Shown: piece by piece, positions 1 to 6,150 of the stretch
Position numbering within the stretch: position 1 is the stretch's first letter
Layout: every line of letters starts with the position of its first letter
From: Euryarchaeota archaeon UBA561
GTDB lineage: Archaea > Thermoplasmatota > Poseidoniia > Poseidoniales > Poseidoniaceae
Assembly (NCBI GenBank): GCA_002502295.1
Contig: DANX01000025.1
Coordinates: forward strand, 1-20,401
Reading direction: 5' to 3'
Length of the DNA: 20,401 nt
Notes under the pieces: model-generated
What the model was told of the DNA's origin: nothing
Seen by the model: the letters and a program-made list of their open reading frames with translations, nothing else
Databases searched by the model: none
Translations under genes and position numbers: made by a program

Positions 1-1
1 T

Positions 2-361
2 AACGGAGCGGGTATCACTGAAATCGCCTTGGTCGTGATCGCATTTTGTTCAATCGCAACATTGGCCATTGTGATCCTTCGTCGTAAACCAACAAACACT
101 CTACCGAGGCTGCCAACATTCCCGCTCCCCCATCATGCCGTTGTGCAGAACACACCACATCCATTGCCAAGGCCGATGCAACCAACGCTTCCTCATCCAC
201 CACGTCCGAATTTACCGCTTCCCACGCCATTACCTCCGGTTGAAAGGCTCACCGTTGTCAACCAATGGTCCGACGAACGAGGGCATAATTGGAGGAAGAT
301 GTCGAATGGGGAATTGCAATGGTGGAACGGTATCCAATGGGTAGCTTATTCCAAACCTTGA
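2..361 (+). CDS. C-terminal part of a membrane-anchored protein with a W-rich (DUF2510-like) tail domain (5' end outside window)
   Basis: The frame is open from the first bases of the window, so this is the 3' end of a longer gene; 119 codons are visible. The visible part starts with a hydrophobic stretch (about residues 7-25, rich in I, V, L, A) followed by RRK, which fits a single membrane helix with the rest in the cytoplasm. Next comes a proline-rich linker (about 45 residues with many P, H and L), then a C-terminal motif with regularly spaced tryptophans: W-S-D-E-R-G, HNW, NGELQWWNG, QWV. This resembles the DUF2510 family, where a short W..G..WW.G..W unit sits at one end of membrane proteins. 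The role is unknown; the upstream part is probably exported, which is inference. The next minus-strand gene (ending at 859) carries a similar motif. An alternative reading, starting at an internal GTG (29), is less likely because the helix begins before it. Confidence 0.7.
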   Translation, partial: NGAGITEIALVVIAFCSIATLAIVILRRKPTNTLPRLPTFPLPHHAVVQNTPHPLPRPMQPTLPHPPRPNLPLPTPLPPVERLTVVNQWSDERGHNWRKMSNGELQWWNGIQWVAYSKP

Positions 362-487
362 TGATTGGTATTGGTTAAACCTAGGAAAAGTGGGACAACT
401 AGTCCTTGACTTGTCCATACGCCAAGGATTAGACTCACATTTGTGAATAAGCGTTTTACTTACAGCCACATGGGGTTATGCTAAACA

Positions 488-564
488 CCCTTGTGCACAA
501 TCACTATGTTCACAAGGGCTCGCTGTGGGCCATATACATCGCTACCTTCCTGCACGCACAGCGA
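488..564. repeat. Two adjacent 8-bp hairpins
   Basis: CCCTTGTG (488-495) pairs with CACAAGGG (511-518) across a 15-nt loop. One base later TCGCTGTG (520-527) pairs with CACAGCGA (557-564) across a 29-nt loop. Both stems are perfect. The 3' arm of the second (ACAGCG, 558-563) can instead pair with CGCTGT at 582-587. Pairing was read directly from the sequence; any function is inference. Confidence 0.6.
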
Positions 565-638
565 CCTGCAGACAACGCTACCGCTGTACTCCATGATGGC
601 ATGAATCGCCGTAAACTCTCCGCCTTAGCGAATAAGGC

Positions 639-644
639 TATAAT
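639..644 (+). promoter_or_regulatory. TATA-like element for the small membrane protein gene
   Basis: TATAAT at 639-644 is centred about 38 nt before the ATG at 680. With the usual archaeal distance of about 25 nt, transcription would begin near 666, just before the AGGAG at 667-671. That gives a short leader that contains the ribosome binding site. The element directly follows a 6-bp inverted repeat (622-638). Confidence 0.45.
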
Positions 645-666
645 GGAAGAGGCCGGATTGGGAAAT

Positions 667-671
667 AGGAG
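667..671 (+). promoter_or_regulatory. Ribosome binding site of the 55-aa gene
   Basis: AGGAG lies 8 nt before the ATG at 680. It is the main reason to accept the short gene that follows. Confidence 0.6.
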
Positions 672-679
672 AAATTAAA

Positions 680-847
680 ATGAGCGGCCAAATTACAAAA
701 ATCGGATTCGTAGCAAGCATGTTGTCTGTGGTGGGTTCGCTGTACGTCTACTTCGTGACCGGCGACAAAGACCTCGGAATCTTTGTTGGCCTTTGGGCGC
801 CTACGCTCCTTCTTGCCTCAAAGGACATTGAAGAAATGATGAAGTGA
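680..847 (+). CDS. Small two-helix membrane protein, unknown function
   Basis: A 55-residue frame that runs ATG to TGA and has a good ribosome binding site (AGGAG, 8-nt spacing). The protein has two hydrophobic segments, about residues 7-22 and 27-43, separated by a short polar turn (TGDKDLG), and ends in a charged tail (KDIEEMMK). This helix-turn-helix layout fits a small integral membrane protein; similar short proteins with a GLWAPT-type second helix occur in many prokaryotes, but I know no assigned function. It is convergent with the next gene, and its stop codon lies in the loop of a perfect 10-bp inverted repeat. Base composition and hydrophobic pattern make it much more convincing than the overlapping upstream frame at 478-678. 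Confidence 0.65.
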   Translation: MSGQITKIGFVASMLSVVGSLYVYFVTGDKDLGIFVGLWAPTLLLASKDIEEMMK

Positions 848-858
848 GTTCATCATTT
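834..858. terminator. Perfect 10-bp inverted repeat between convergent genes
   Basis: AAATGATGAA (834-843) and TTCATCATTT (849-858) are perfect complements around the 5-nt loop GTGAG. The repeat contains the stop codon of the plus-strand small gene and ends one base before the stop codon of the minus-strand gene. On the plus strand it ends in a short T run (856-859). The position suggests a shared end-of-transcript or mRNA-protecting hairpin for both genes; termination itself is inference, since archaeal termination relies mostly on T runs. Confidence 0.5.
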
Positions 859-2694
859 TCACGACGCCCTGAGGGCGTAGGATCCTAAGTCGATCTCAGA
901 AACCGAGACCTGCATGTCCTCATCTTCCTCGCTGCGAATGTGTGTGATTTGAACAGTTACTTCGCATGTCTCTTCGGGCGATTCGGAACACCAGTCCGTC
1001 CCTCCTTCCGAGATGAGGATGGATTCCATGGCCGTTAAGCGTCGGTCTTCGAACAACTCAAGGTACACAAACGTGCACTGGCCATTGCTTTTCCACGTGC
1101 AATCCACCGTCTCTTGTTCGTTGATTTGGAGAGAAACTCTGAGTGTTTCTTCGGAATAAGCGTTGGTTTTGTCAAGCATATCAATGACGACAAGTTCGTC
1201 ATCACTACCTTCGCTTAGAATCCCGTTGGCGTCTCGGATTTGGAACGCTGGACCGTCCTCATCACCAAGCACAAATTGGATTGTAAAGAACCCTCCAATG
1301 CCCGCCAACAACAGCGCGCACGCCATGACACCTGTCTTTACCTTGGAGCGCCATTCGCTGTCTTCCTCTTCGTCATCGTAGAAATCAAAATGGTTTTTTC
1401 CGCTGCTGCTGTCGTACACATCGAAGTCATCGTCATCCTCTTCCCAATCGTGGTCGGTCATGGTTCGAAAGGCGCTAACACCAATGATGACGATGGCCAC
1501 CATTGAACAGGTACCCGTGTAGAATGCATCCTGCTCGAAGGCGATCCAACCGCTGAACTGGTTCTCTCCAATGGTGATCAGCTCGAGGGTGATGAGAGGA
1601 AGAATCGAAGCCGGTAAGACCCACCAAGGCAGTCTTTTCATCAACGTCAATAGAGAAACGATCATGACCAATGCAGCAGCGCTCACGACCAGTTCGTTGA
1701 ACCCTTGAATCGATTGAAACAGTTCACCTTGAGGAGTCAATGAGCCTCCGAATGTGTCAATGTTTTCCTGTGTCGCAGGAATCGCGAAAAAGTGCGTGAA
1801 GGAAGCCACCGCCAATGCCATGAGCAACCCAACGATGGCGGGGAAGCCTTCCAGTTTCGGGGTGTATTTTGAGAAGAGTTGAATTTGGCCCGCCGGCGCA
1901 GGTTCTTCCTGAGCGTCAAAAGTGGCCCAAGATTTCATTGAGCCGTTGAGAAGAAAGAGAACGGCAAGAGAAGCCATTGCCGTCGGGTACAGAGAATGGA
2001 CGGTCAGCAACGATACCGGCTCCAATTGGTAGCAAGCGTACACCTGTGGGTCGCATGCATCCCAGCGGGTTTGCTCGGCTGAGATGCCCAATTTCGATGT
2101 GTACAAGAGTGTGGCCACCAAACTGATTTGAGAAGCCAAAACTGCCCACCATGGCATTTTTTTGATCAAACTCAAAAATCCAATGACGATGGCTACTGCT
2201 GCCAAAATGAGGGTCAAGGTGTTGAAGGTCTGATGAAGTTCCAACGCTTCGATCATTGCTTGGTCAATCTCGGGAGCGATTACAGGTGTATCTGAGATCA
2301 TTCTCTCCAAGGTGCGATTGGCGACAGGCATGGTGATCAAGGCGGTCCAGGCCAACACAAACAGAGCCAGTCCAATGGAAATCAACGATGTTCCCGAACC
2401 CAATCGGGGCACTGGTCCAGAAGCGGCGTCCTCCTCGGGCTCCATGTCGTATCCTTCTTCTGGACCGGTCAGGGACGTCGTTTGCTCACTCTCTTCGTTG
2501 GATGATGCGTCATCATCAACCCAAAGGCGGTATCCGTCATCGGTGGAATACCAATGTTGTCCATCGGTCGTTTGGTACCAATGGACGCCATGCTCATCGT
2601 TTTCCAGCCATTCGCCATCGGGTAAATCTTCCCAATGGCGAACAAAATCCAACTGGCTGCCCCTTGCAAAACGGGCAGAACCGGGCTTCGGCAT
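859..2694 (-). CDS. Polytopic membrane protein with N-terminal W-rich domain and duplicated membrane module
   Basis: The 611-aa product begins with a soluble part holding a tryptophan/tyrosine-rich motif (residues about 27-59: EWLENDEHG, VHWY, DGQHWY, DGYRLW), related in pattern to the tail of the protein at 2-361. An acidic linker follows (60-95), then about seven hydrophobic segments (near 103-122, 160-177, 182-199, 233-250, 283-302, 332-352, 355-375, 391-409). There is a very acidic loop (414-446) and a last membrane helix (about 454-476), then a soluble C-terminal domain of about 135 residues. The membrane part is a duplication: IKKMPWWAVLAS near 177-188 aligns with MKRLPWWVLPAS near 352-363. 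I chose the ATG at 2694 because a TATA-like element lies about 26 nt upstream and the longer reading frame gives an unconvincing arginine/histidine-rich extension. Function unknown. Confidence 0.75.
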   Translation of the reverse strand: MPKPGSARFARGSQLDFVRHWEDLPDGEWLENDEHGVHWYQTTDGQHWYSTDDGYRLWVDDDASSNEESEQTTSLTGPEEGYDMEPEEDAASGPVPRLGSGTSLISIGLALFVLAWTALITMPVANRTLERMISDTPVIAPEIDQAMIEALELHQTFNTLTLILAAVAIVIGFLSLIKKMPWWAVLASQISLVATLLYTSKLGISAEQTRWDACDPQVYACYQLEPVSLLTVHSLYPTAMASLAVLFLLNGSMKSWATFDAQEEPAPAGQIQLFSKYTPKLEGFPAIVGLLMALAVASFTHFFAIPATQENIDTFGGSLTPQGELFQSIQGFNELVVSAAALVMIVSLLTLMKRLPWWVLPASILPLITLELITIGENQFSGWIAFEQDAFYTGTCSMVAIVIIGVSAFRTMTDHDWEEDDDDFDVYDSSSGKNHFDFYDDEEEDSEWRSKVKTGVMACALLLAGIGGFFTIQFVLGDEDGPAFQIRDANGILSEGSDDELVVIDMLDKTNAYSEETLRVSLQINEQETVDCTWKSNGQCTFVYLELFEDRRLTAMESILISEGGTDWCSESPEETCEVTVQITHIRSEEDEDMQVSVSEIDLGSYALRAS

Positions 2695-2716
2695 GGAATG
2701 ACGTCGCCTGTGCTTT

Positions 2717-2724
2717 CTAATAGA
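2717..2724 (-). promoter_or_regulatory. TATA-like element, leaderless start at 2694
   Basis: Minus-strand TCTATTAG is centred about 26 nt before the ATG at 2694, which would place the transcription start at or next to the start codon. No ribosome binding site is seen before this ATG, which fits a leaderless mRNA. Confidence 0.4.
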
Positions 2725-2826
2725 TTGGCTTGATGAATGTGGATGCAAACGACCCTCGACTCCACGACATGTTCCCTGGAACCTGTGTGGGCTGAAGGAA
2801 AGCAATCCCTTCCCGTTGGTTCCGCT

Positions 2827-4140
2827 CTAATCCCTGTTGGATTTGAGCTGATCAAACTTCGCTTTCATCGTTGGATTTCCCCTCGTCAATTTCTTGATTG
2901 ATAGGTCCTGGGTCTTGTCGTTTGCTAAACGCAGTTGTCGGCCCGATGTGGTCAGGCTTGCCTTGATTTTCTCTAACTTTTTAATCGTGGCATCAATGTC
3001 TGTAATCGCTTTTTCATAGTAATCCCTCGCCGTGGCGACGTTCTTTCCAAAGGCGTCTTGGAAGTCAATGAGTTTGTCCTCGAACGTCTCATAGTCGATG
3101 TTCTGGCTTCGTATGATGGCCAATTCGTTTCTCATTTCGAGGGATTTTCGTGCCTCGTTTCGAATAAGAGATAGAATGAGCATAAACTCATGCGGTCTCA
3201 CAACGTACATCTTCTCGTACTTGTGGGACATGTCTACAGGACCTGAATTGAAGAGTTCGTTCTCGGGCTCAAGCATCGAAACCAAAACGGCGTACTCGCA
3301 CTTCTTCTTGTTACGATCTTTGTCCAGCTTGGCGAGGTGTGATTCATTTGTCTGACCTTTTGTGCCTTCCATCTTGTCCTTCATCTCGAACATGATTGAG
3401 ATGTATTCAAGGCCGTTTGGATCCGAGTCTCTGAAAATGTAATCCCCTTTTGTGCCTTTACCGTCTTCCTCGTCCTTGACACTCTCGTTGTCCTTCTCGA
3501 AGTAGGCATATGGGAAGGCGGTGGCCCTCACAAGGTTGAATTGATTTTCGCACCACTGCTCTAATTTTTCTCCGATGTCTTTAACCGACATCTTCAGCTT
3601 CATGTCCTTAACACGGGTGATCTCCTCTTCCTTGAAGCGAATGAGGTCTTCCTTTGCTTTCATTTCAATGAGGTTTGTTTGTTCAAGCTGTTTAATTTCC
3701 AGATCTTTTTCGGTTTCAGCCATGTCCAATTTATTTTTCAGGCCAAGTATTTCTTTTTCGAGTTCACTGGTTGCCTTTGTCACCAACAATTCAGTGGTTG
3801 TTTCCGCTGCCTTTCGCTCATTTTGCAACCGTTCGACCTGCTTTTCTTTTGCGTGCAATTCTTTTCGAATCTCCGTGAGGGCATCGTTTTTTGCAATGTC
3901 TATTTCTTGAGCGTGATTGCTAATCTGGTTCTGAAGTATCATGATTTGTTTGTCCTTTTCAGTCGCAATGCTTTGTTCCGCAAGTTCGATTTTCATCTTA
4001 TGATTTGACTCCATGTCGGCAAGGCGATTGTTCAGCTCGTGTTCGAATTCTTTGCTCCGTATTTGCTTGACAATGTCCGCATAACCAGAGGCATCAATTT
4101 CGAACACAGAATCACATTTAGGACACTTGACTTCTTTCAT
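2827..4140 (-). CDS. DUF2130 family coiled-coil protein with nuclease-like core
   Basis: The 437-aa product starts with a CPKC knuckle (residues 6-9) in the context KCPKCDSVFEID, then has a long charged helical region rich in E, K, L and Q (about 25-185) that should form a coiled coil. A globular region follows (about 186-330) with EKLEQWCENQ, then KGTKGDYIFR and IMFEMKDK. This order and spacing is that of DUF2130 proteins. D233 and E252-x-K254 form a D-x(18)-E-x-K pattern, as in PD-(D/E)XK nucleases such as the RmuC group; nuclease activity is therefore an inference, not shown. The C-terminal part (about 330-437) is again helical. The ATG at 4140 is preferred over an upstream extension because it begins with the family's CPKC motif and has a TATA-like element 25 nt upstream. 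The gene looks richer in A/T than its neighbours, which may mean it was acquired. Confidence 0.8.
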   Translation of the reverse strand: MKEVKCPKCDSVFEIDASGYADIVKQIRSKEFEHELNNRLADMESNHKMKIELAEQSIATEKDKQIMILQNQISNHAQEIDIAKNDALTEIRKELHAKEKQVERLQNERKAAETTTELLVTKATSELEKEILGLKNKLDMAETEKDLEIKQLEQTNLIEMKAKEDLIRFKEEEITRVKDMKLKMSVKDIGEKLEQWCENQFNLVRATAFPYAYFEKDNESVKDEEDGKGTKGDYIFRDSDPNGLEYISIMFEMKDKMEGTKGQTNESHLAKLDKDRNKKKCEYAVLVSMLEPENELFNSGPVDMSHKYEKMYVVRPHEFMLILSLIRNEARKSLEMRNELAIIRSQNIDYETFEDKLIDFQDAFGKNVATARDYYEKAITDIDATIKKLEKIKASLTTSGRQLRLANDKTQDLSIKKLTRGNPTMKAKFDQLKSNRD

Positions 4141-4189
4141 GGCCACCTCTTTCTCTCTACAGTATTTGAACTGTGTGAGGGAGGTGGCC
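4141..4189 (-). promoter_or_regulatory. Promoter with nested inverted repeats before the DUF2130 gene
   Basis: GGCCACCTC (4141-4149) and GAGGTGGCC (4181-4189) are perfect 9-bp complements. Inside them ACAGT (4159-4163) and ACTGT (4170-4174) form a second dyad around a TATA-like element (minus-strand AAATA, 4163-4167), centred 25 nt before the ATG at 4140. The arm nearest the gene also contains GAGG 5 nt before the ATG. The layout fits an operator over a promoter, or an RNA stem that hides the ribosome binding site if transcription starts further upstream. Confidence 0.5.
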
Positions 4190-4255
4190 CCCTCTGCACC
4201 GTCGGTTTCTTCGGCTTCTGGTCGTTGTCTGATCAACCGTGGCTGCGGTCCGTCC

Positions 4256-4447
4256 TCAGGCCCTTCCAGAGCGCCTTTGCTCTTCTTGGATGTGGTCTTT
4301 CCAATACTGGGTCATCTCTTTGGCAAGGTAGGCGTCGTAGCATGTCACGCACAATTCAATTTTTTTCAGGTTGCTATCGTGGTAGAGAAAAGTAGAGGTC
4401 TTTTCTTCGCAAGATACACATTGACCCGTGAGAGGCGTGGTGGACAT
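4256..4447 (-). CDS. Small CxxC/CxxC zinc-ribbon-like protein
   Basis: A 63-aa protein with two cysteine pairs, CVSC (residues 10-13) and CVTC (33-36), 19 residues apart, the usual layout of a small zinc-binding knuckle. The rest is polar, with a helical, charged C-terminus (KDHIQEEQRRSGRA). No enzymatic motif is visible, so binding of nucleic acid or protein is only a guess from the fold type. It sits 21 nt after the ABA4-like gene and 115 nt before the DUF2130 gene, all on the same strand. A TATA-like element overlaps the stop codon of the ABA4-like gene 25 nt before this ATG, so it may have its own leaderless mRNA. Confidence 0.7.
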   Translation of the reverse strand: MSTTPLTGQCVSCEEKTSTFLYHDSNLKKIELCVTCYDAYLAKEMTQYWKDHIQEEQRRSGRA

Positions 4448-4468
4448 GGGTGATTTGTGGCGCCTGTG

Positions 4469-4475
4469 TTATTTA
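4469..4475 (-). promoter_or_regulatory. TATA-like element for the CxxC mini-protein
   Basis: Minus-strand TAAATAA, centred 25 nt before the ATG at 4447. It overlaps the TAA stop codon of the upstream ABA4-like gene (4469-4471). The 8-mer CACAGGCG (minus strand, 4461-4468) follows it directly and recurs after the TATA element of the gene starting at 2694. Confidence 0.4.
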
Positions 4476-4948
4476 GACATGGCCAATGCATCGCCGTTTT
4501 CGAACGCCTTGGCTTCGTTTCCGTGATTTCGGGTCACGATCAAGCCCAATAATGCACCCAATGGGGCCACCATCATGGAGAACAACAGCACCGGGAAGGA
4601 GACATAAATCGGCTGTTCTGTCGCCACCAAGCGCTGCCAAGTCCAACGCCCGACGAACAGGTCAAAGGTCAAGAAATGAAGCCATCCAATCAATATCACT
4701 TCGCCCTCAGAGAACATGTCCACGACAATCTCCGGCGTTGGCATTTCGCTGCCCAGCGTGATGAAGATGTCAATGATGTTGGGAAGGACAGCAAGCGTGT
4801 AGGCCGCAGCAAGAGGTGCGAGATAGACCCACTCGCTCCGCATCAACCATGCCGTTCGTTCATGAGAGGGCGCAAACCACATCATCAGCCAAAAGGGCAA
4901 AACGTAGAGGCTGGAGAACCAAAAGAGGACCTCGATCACGGAGACCAT
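4469..4948 (-). CDS. ABA4-like membrane protein (DUF4281 family)
   Basis: The 159-aa product has four hydrophobic segments (about residues 4-25, 42-62, 82-100, 116-137). It carries the signature pattern of the ABA4-like family: LPFWLMMWFAPSHERT near the N-terminus, then MFSEGEVILIGWLHFLTFDLF-like WxHxxxxDLFxxR in the third helix, and a final PLGALLGL. In plants ABA4 is needed for neoxanthin formation from violaxanthin; bacterial and archaeal relatives are not characterised to my knowledge. A role in carotenoid or other isoprenoid chemistry is therefore only a suggestion. It begins one base after the stop of the lipoprotein gene, with GGAGG 8 nt before its ATG inside that gene, so the two are very probably translated from one mRNA. 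Confidence 0.75.
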   Translation of the reverse strand: MVSVIEVLFWFSSLYVLPFWLMMWFAPSHERTAWLMRSEWVYLAPLAAAYTLAVLPNIIDIFITLGSEMPTPEIVVDMFSEGEVILIGWLHFLTFDLFVGRWTWQRLVATEQPIYVSFPVLLFSMMVAPLGALLGLIVTRNHGNEAKAFENGDALAMSK

Positions 4949-4949
4949 G

Positions 4950-5570
4950 TCAGAGGCCTCCAGTCTCCATGATGTTCAAGGCTTCCTCCAAAACGGTGGT
5001 GTTGGCCCAATATGTCTTCGAGGTCCACACAAGTCGGCCGTCGCTGTCAAGGACCTGCAAGGTGGGCGTGACTGGATTTTCAAAGGCTCGGTAGAGTTGA
5101 ACATCGGTCATTCGTCCGGTTTCAACATCGATCACGGTGGTTGATTCAGCAGGCAGGAGCAGGGGCCAAGGCGTGTAGGTCGATGTGCTGTTGTTGGTGT
5201 AGCGTTCTCGCACATCGCTGGTGGATTCAAAGGCTGGATAGCGATGCACAGAGACGATGTTGGTCGTGTTGGAGATATTGCCTGCTTCCAATTCTTCGTT
5301 CAACATGGCCGTCCAGTCATGGCATCCACTGCACCCAGCAGCGACCCATAGCATGAGAACCGGTCCGTCAAAGGAGGTGCGGAGGTCATGTTGTGCTCCG
5401 CCGTCGGCATCACGGTCAAACGTCGGAGCCGTAAAGGAAAGGCGGGAAGGAACCGTCGAGAGAACGGCCTCTTCTTCGGTTTCCATCGTTTCTTCCATCG
5501 GTGCAGCTGTGCATCCGCCCAGCAGCAACAAGAGTACCATGAGCGAGAGGAAGCCTTGAGAGGTGTTCAT
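4950..5570 (-). CDS. Thioredoxin-like lipoprotein
   Basis: The 206-aa product starts with a hydrophobic signal (residues 6-17, LSLMVLLLLLGGC) ending in the lipobox LLGGC, so C20 should be the lipid-modified first residue of the mature protein. An acidic, flexible linker follows (25-40). The core shows a redox pair in the typical thioredoxin place after a beta strand: VLMLWVAAGCSGCHDW, with C80 and C83. Later PVTPTLQVLDSDGRLVW contains the cis-proline-type strand expected for the fold. It is probably a membrane-anchored extracytoplasmic thiol oxidoreductase of the TlpA/thioredoxin type. The start at 5570 is supported by the signal peptide and by a TATA-like element 25 nt upstream; longer frames would place 40 odd residues before the signal. 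It is followed at once by the ABA4-like gene. Confidence 0.75.
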   Translation of the reverse strand: MNTSQGFLSLMVLLLLLGGCTAAPMEETMETEEEAVLSTVPSRLSFTAPTFDRDADGGAQHDLRTSFDGPVLMLWVAAGCSGCHDWTAMLNEELEAGNISNTTNIVSVHRYPAFESTSDVRERYTNNSTSTYTPWPLLLPAESTTVIDVETGRMTDVQLYRAFENPVTPTLQVLDSDGRLVWTSKTYWANTTVLEEALNIMETGGL

Positions 5571-5592
5571 GATGCTCAACCGTCCTGTGGTG

Positions 5593-5597
5593 TATTT
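5593..5597 (-). promoter_or_regulatory. TATA-like element for the lipoprotein gene
   Basis: Minus-strand AAATA (in GAAATACA), centred 25 nt before the ATG at 5570, in the 37-nt gap after the five-helix protein gene. The core and spacing match those of the DUF2130 gene (4163-4167). It suggests the lipoprotein/ABA4-like pair can be transcribed apart from the MMPL gene. Confidence 0.4.
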
Positions 5598-5607
5598 CAA
5601 CGCCTGT

Positions 5608-6150
5608 TCAAAATCCAAAGTTAAGCACCCAATACACGGCATCCCACCACATGCACTGAATCGCCAGCATGGCACTTCCTGCAATCGCAATCTTTGCCCC
5701 AGCTAGCCGTTCACGTGCCGGCCACGCAAGAACACCAAACCCAACGGAAGCCAATCCTGCTGTTGCCAACACGGCCACAATGGCAATGGCGTTGATGGTG
5801 CTCGGCCCTTGAATGTACATTCGTGTCAAATCGATCCACACGAGCGAGGTGAGCAAGAAGGCTGCGTAGAGCAAAAAGAGACGTTGAACACCTTTACCAT
5901 CCGAAACTTTCCCAGGCCAGTGAAGCGAAGCAACCTCATCTTCTGTCCATGCAAAAAAGAACCGTTGGAACATCATTAGGTACCCAGCAGCAGCGACAAA
6001 CATCCACGGGACGATGAACGATTGCATGCGTTCGGGTACATCTCCCCAATAGACGGTGGGGTCATCAAAAGCACCAACACCTCGCCAATAGGACACCAAG
6101 ATGAGCGGACCAACGATGTTGGTGAACCAAAAGACTGTCCTCCGGTTCAT
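5608..6150 (-). CDS. Five-helix membrane protein, unknown family
   Basis: I do not recognise this 180-aa protein. It has five hydrophobic segments (about residues 5-25, 42-66, 88-113, 119-143, 153-178), with aromatic-rich ends (YLMMFQRFFFAW; CMWWDAVYWVLNF). Charged loops lie between helices 2 and 3 and between 4 and 5. The gene overlaps the end of the MMPL transporter gene by ATGA and has GGTGA 6 nt before its ATG inside that gene, so translation is coupled. This position suggests a partner or accessory subunit of the transporter, which is inference from context only. Confidence 0.65.
   Translation of the reverse strand: MNRRTVFWFTNIVGPLILVSYWRGVGAFDDPTVYWGDVPERMQSFIVPWMFVAAAGYLMMFQRFFFAWTEDEVASLHWPGKVSDGKGVQRLFLLYAAFLLTSLVWIDLTRMYIQGPSTINAIAIVAVLATAGLASVGFGVLAWPARERLAGAKIAIAGSAMLAIQCMWWDAVYWVLNFGF

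Larger units (their letters stand above)
362..679. other. Gene-free 318-base stretch rich in inverted repeats; possible structured RNA or regulatory region
   Basis: No convincing coding frame was found here. The stretch holds several perfect inverted repeats: GGACAA 393-398 with TTGTCC 411-416; TCCTTG 403-408 with CAAGGA 423-428; TCACA 435-439 with TGTGA 442-446; CCCTTGTG 488-495 with CACAAGGG 511-518; TCGCTGTG 520-527 with CACAGCGA 557-564; GCCTTA 622-627 with TAAGGC 633-638. The right end holds the likely promoter and ribosome binding site of the gene at 680. It could be the 3' untranslated region of the upstream gene, an independent small RNA, or a control region. Sequence alone does not decide which, nor the strand. 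Confidence 0.5.

Noticed and set aside
478..678. 66-residue plus-strand frame before the small membrane protein
   Set aside because: No ribosome binding site, odd composition with no hydrophobic or motif pattern, and it lies over a dense set of inverted repeats. It stops 2 nt before a better gene.
864..878. ACGCCC-TGA-GGGCGT hairpin as a classic terminator
   Set aside because: It lies inside the coding end of the minus-strand gene and no T run follows on either strand; the repeat at 834-858 is a better candidate.
2695..2805. N-terminal extension of the 611-aa membrane protein
   Set aside because: The extra 37 residues are arginine-, histidine- and serine-rich with no fit to the domain, and they overlap the TATA-like element.
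4141..4236. N-terminal extension of the DUF2130 protein
   Set aside because: It lies before the family's CPKC start and across a nested palindrome with a promoter-like core.
5571..5690. N-terminal extension of the lipoprotein
   Set aside because: It would put 40 residues before a clear signal peptide and overlaps the end of the upstream gene.
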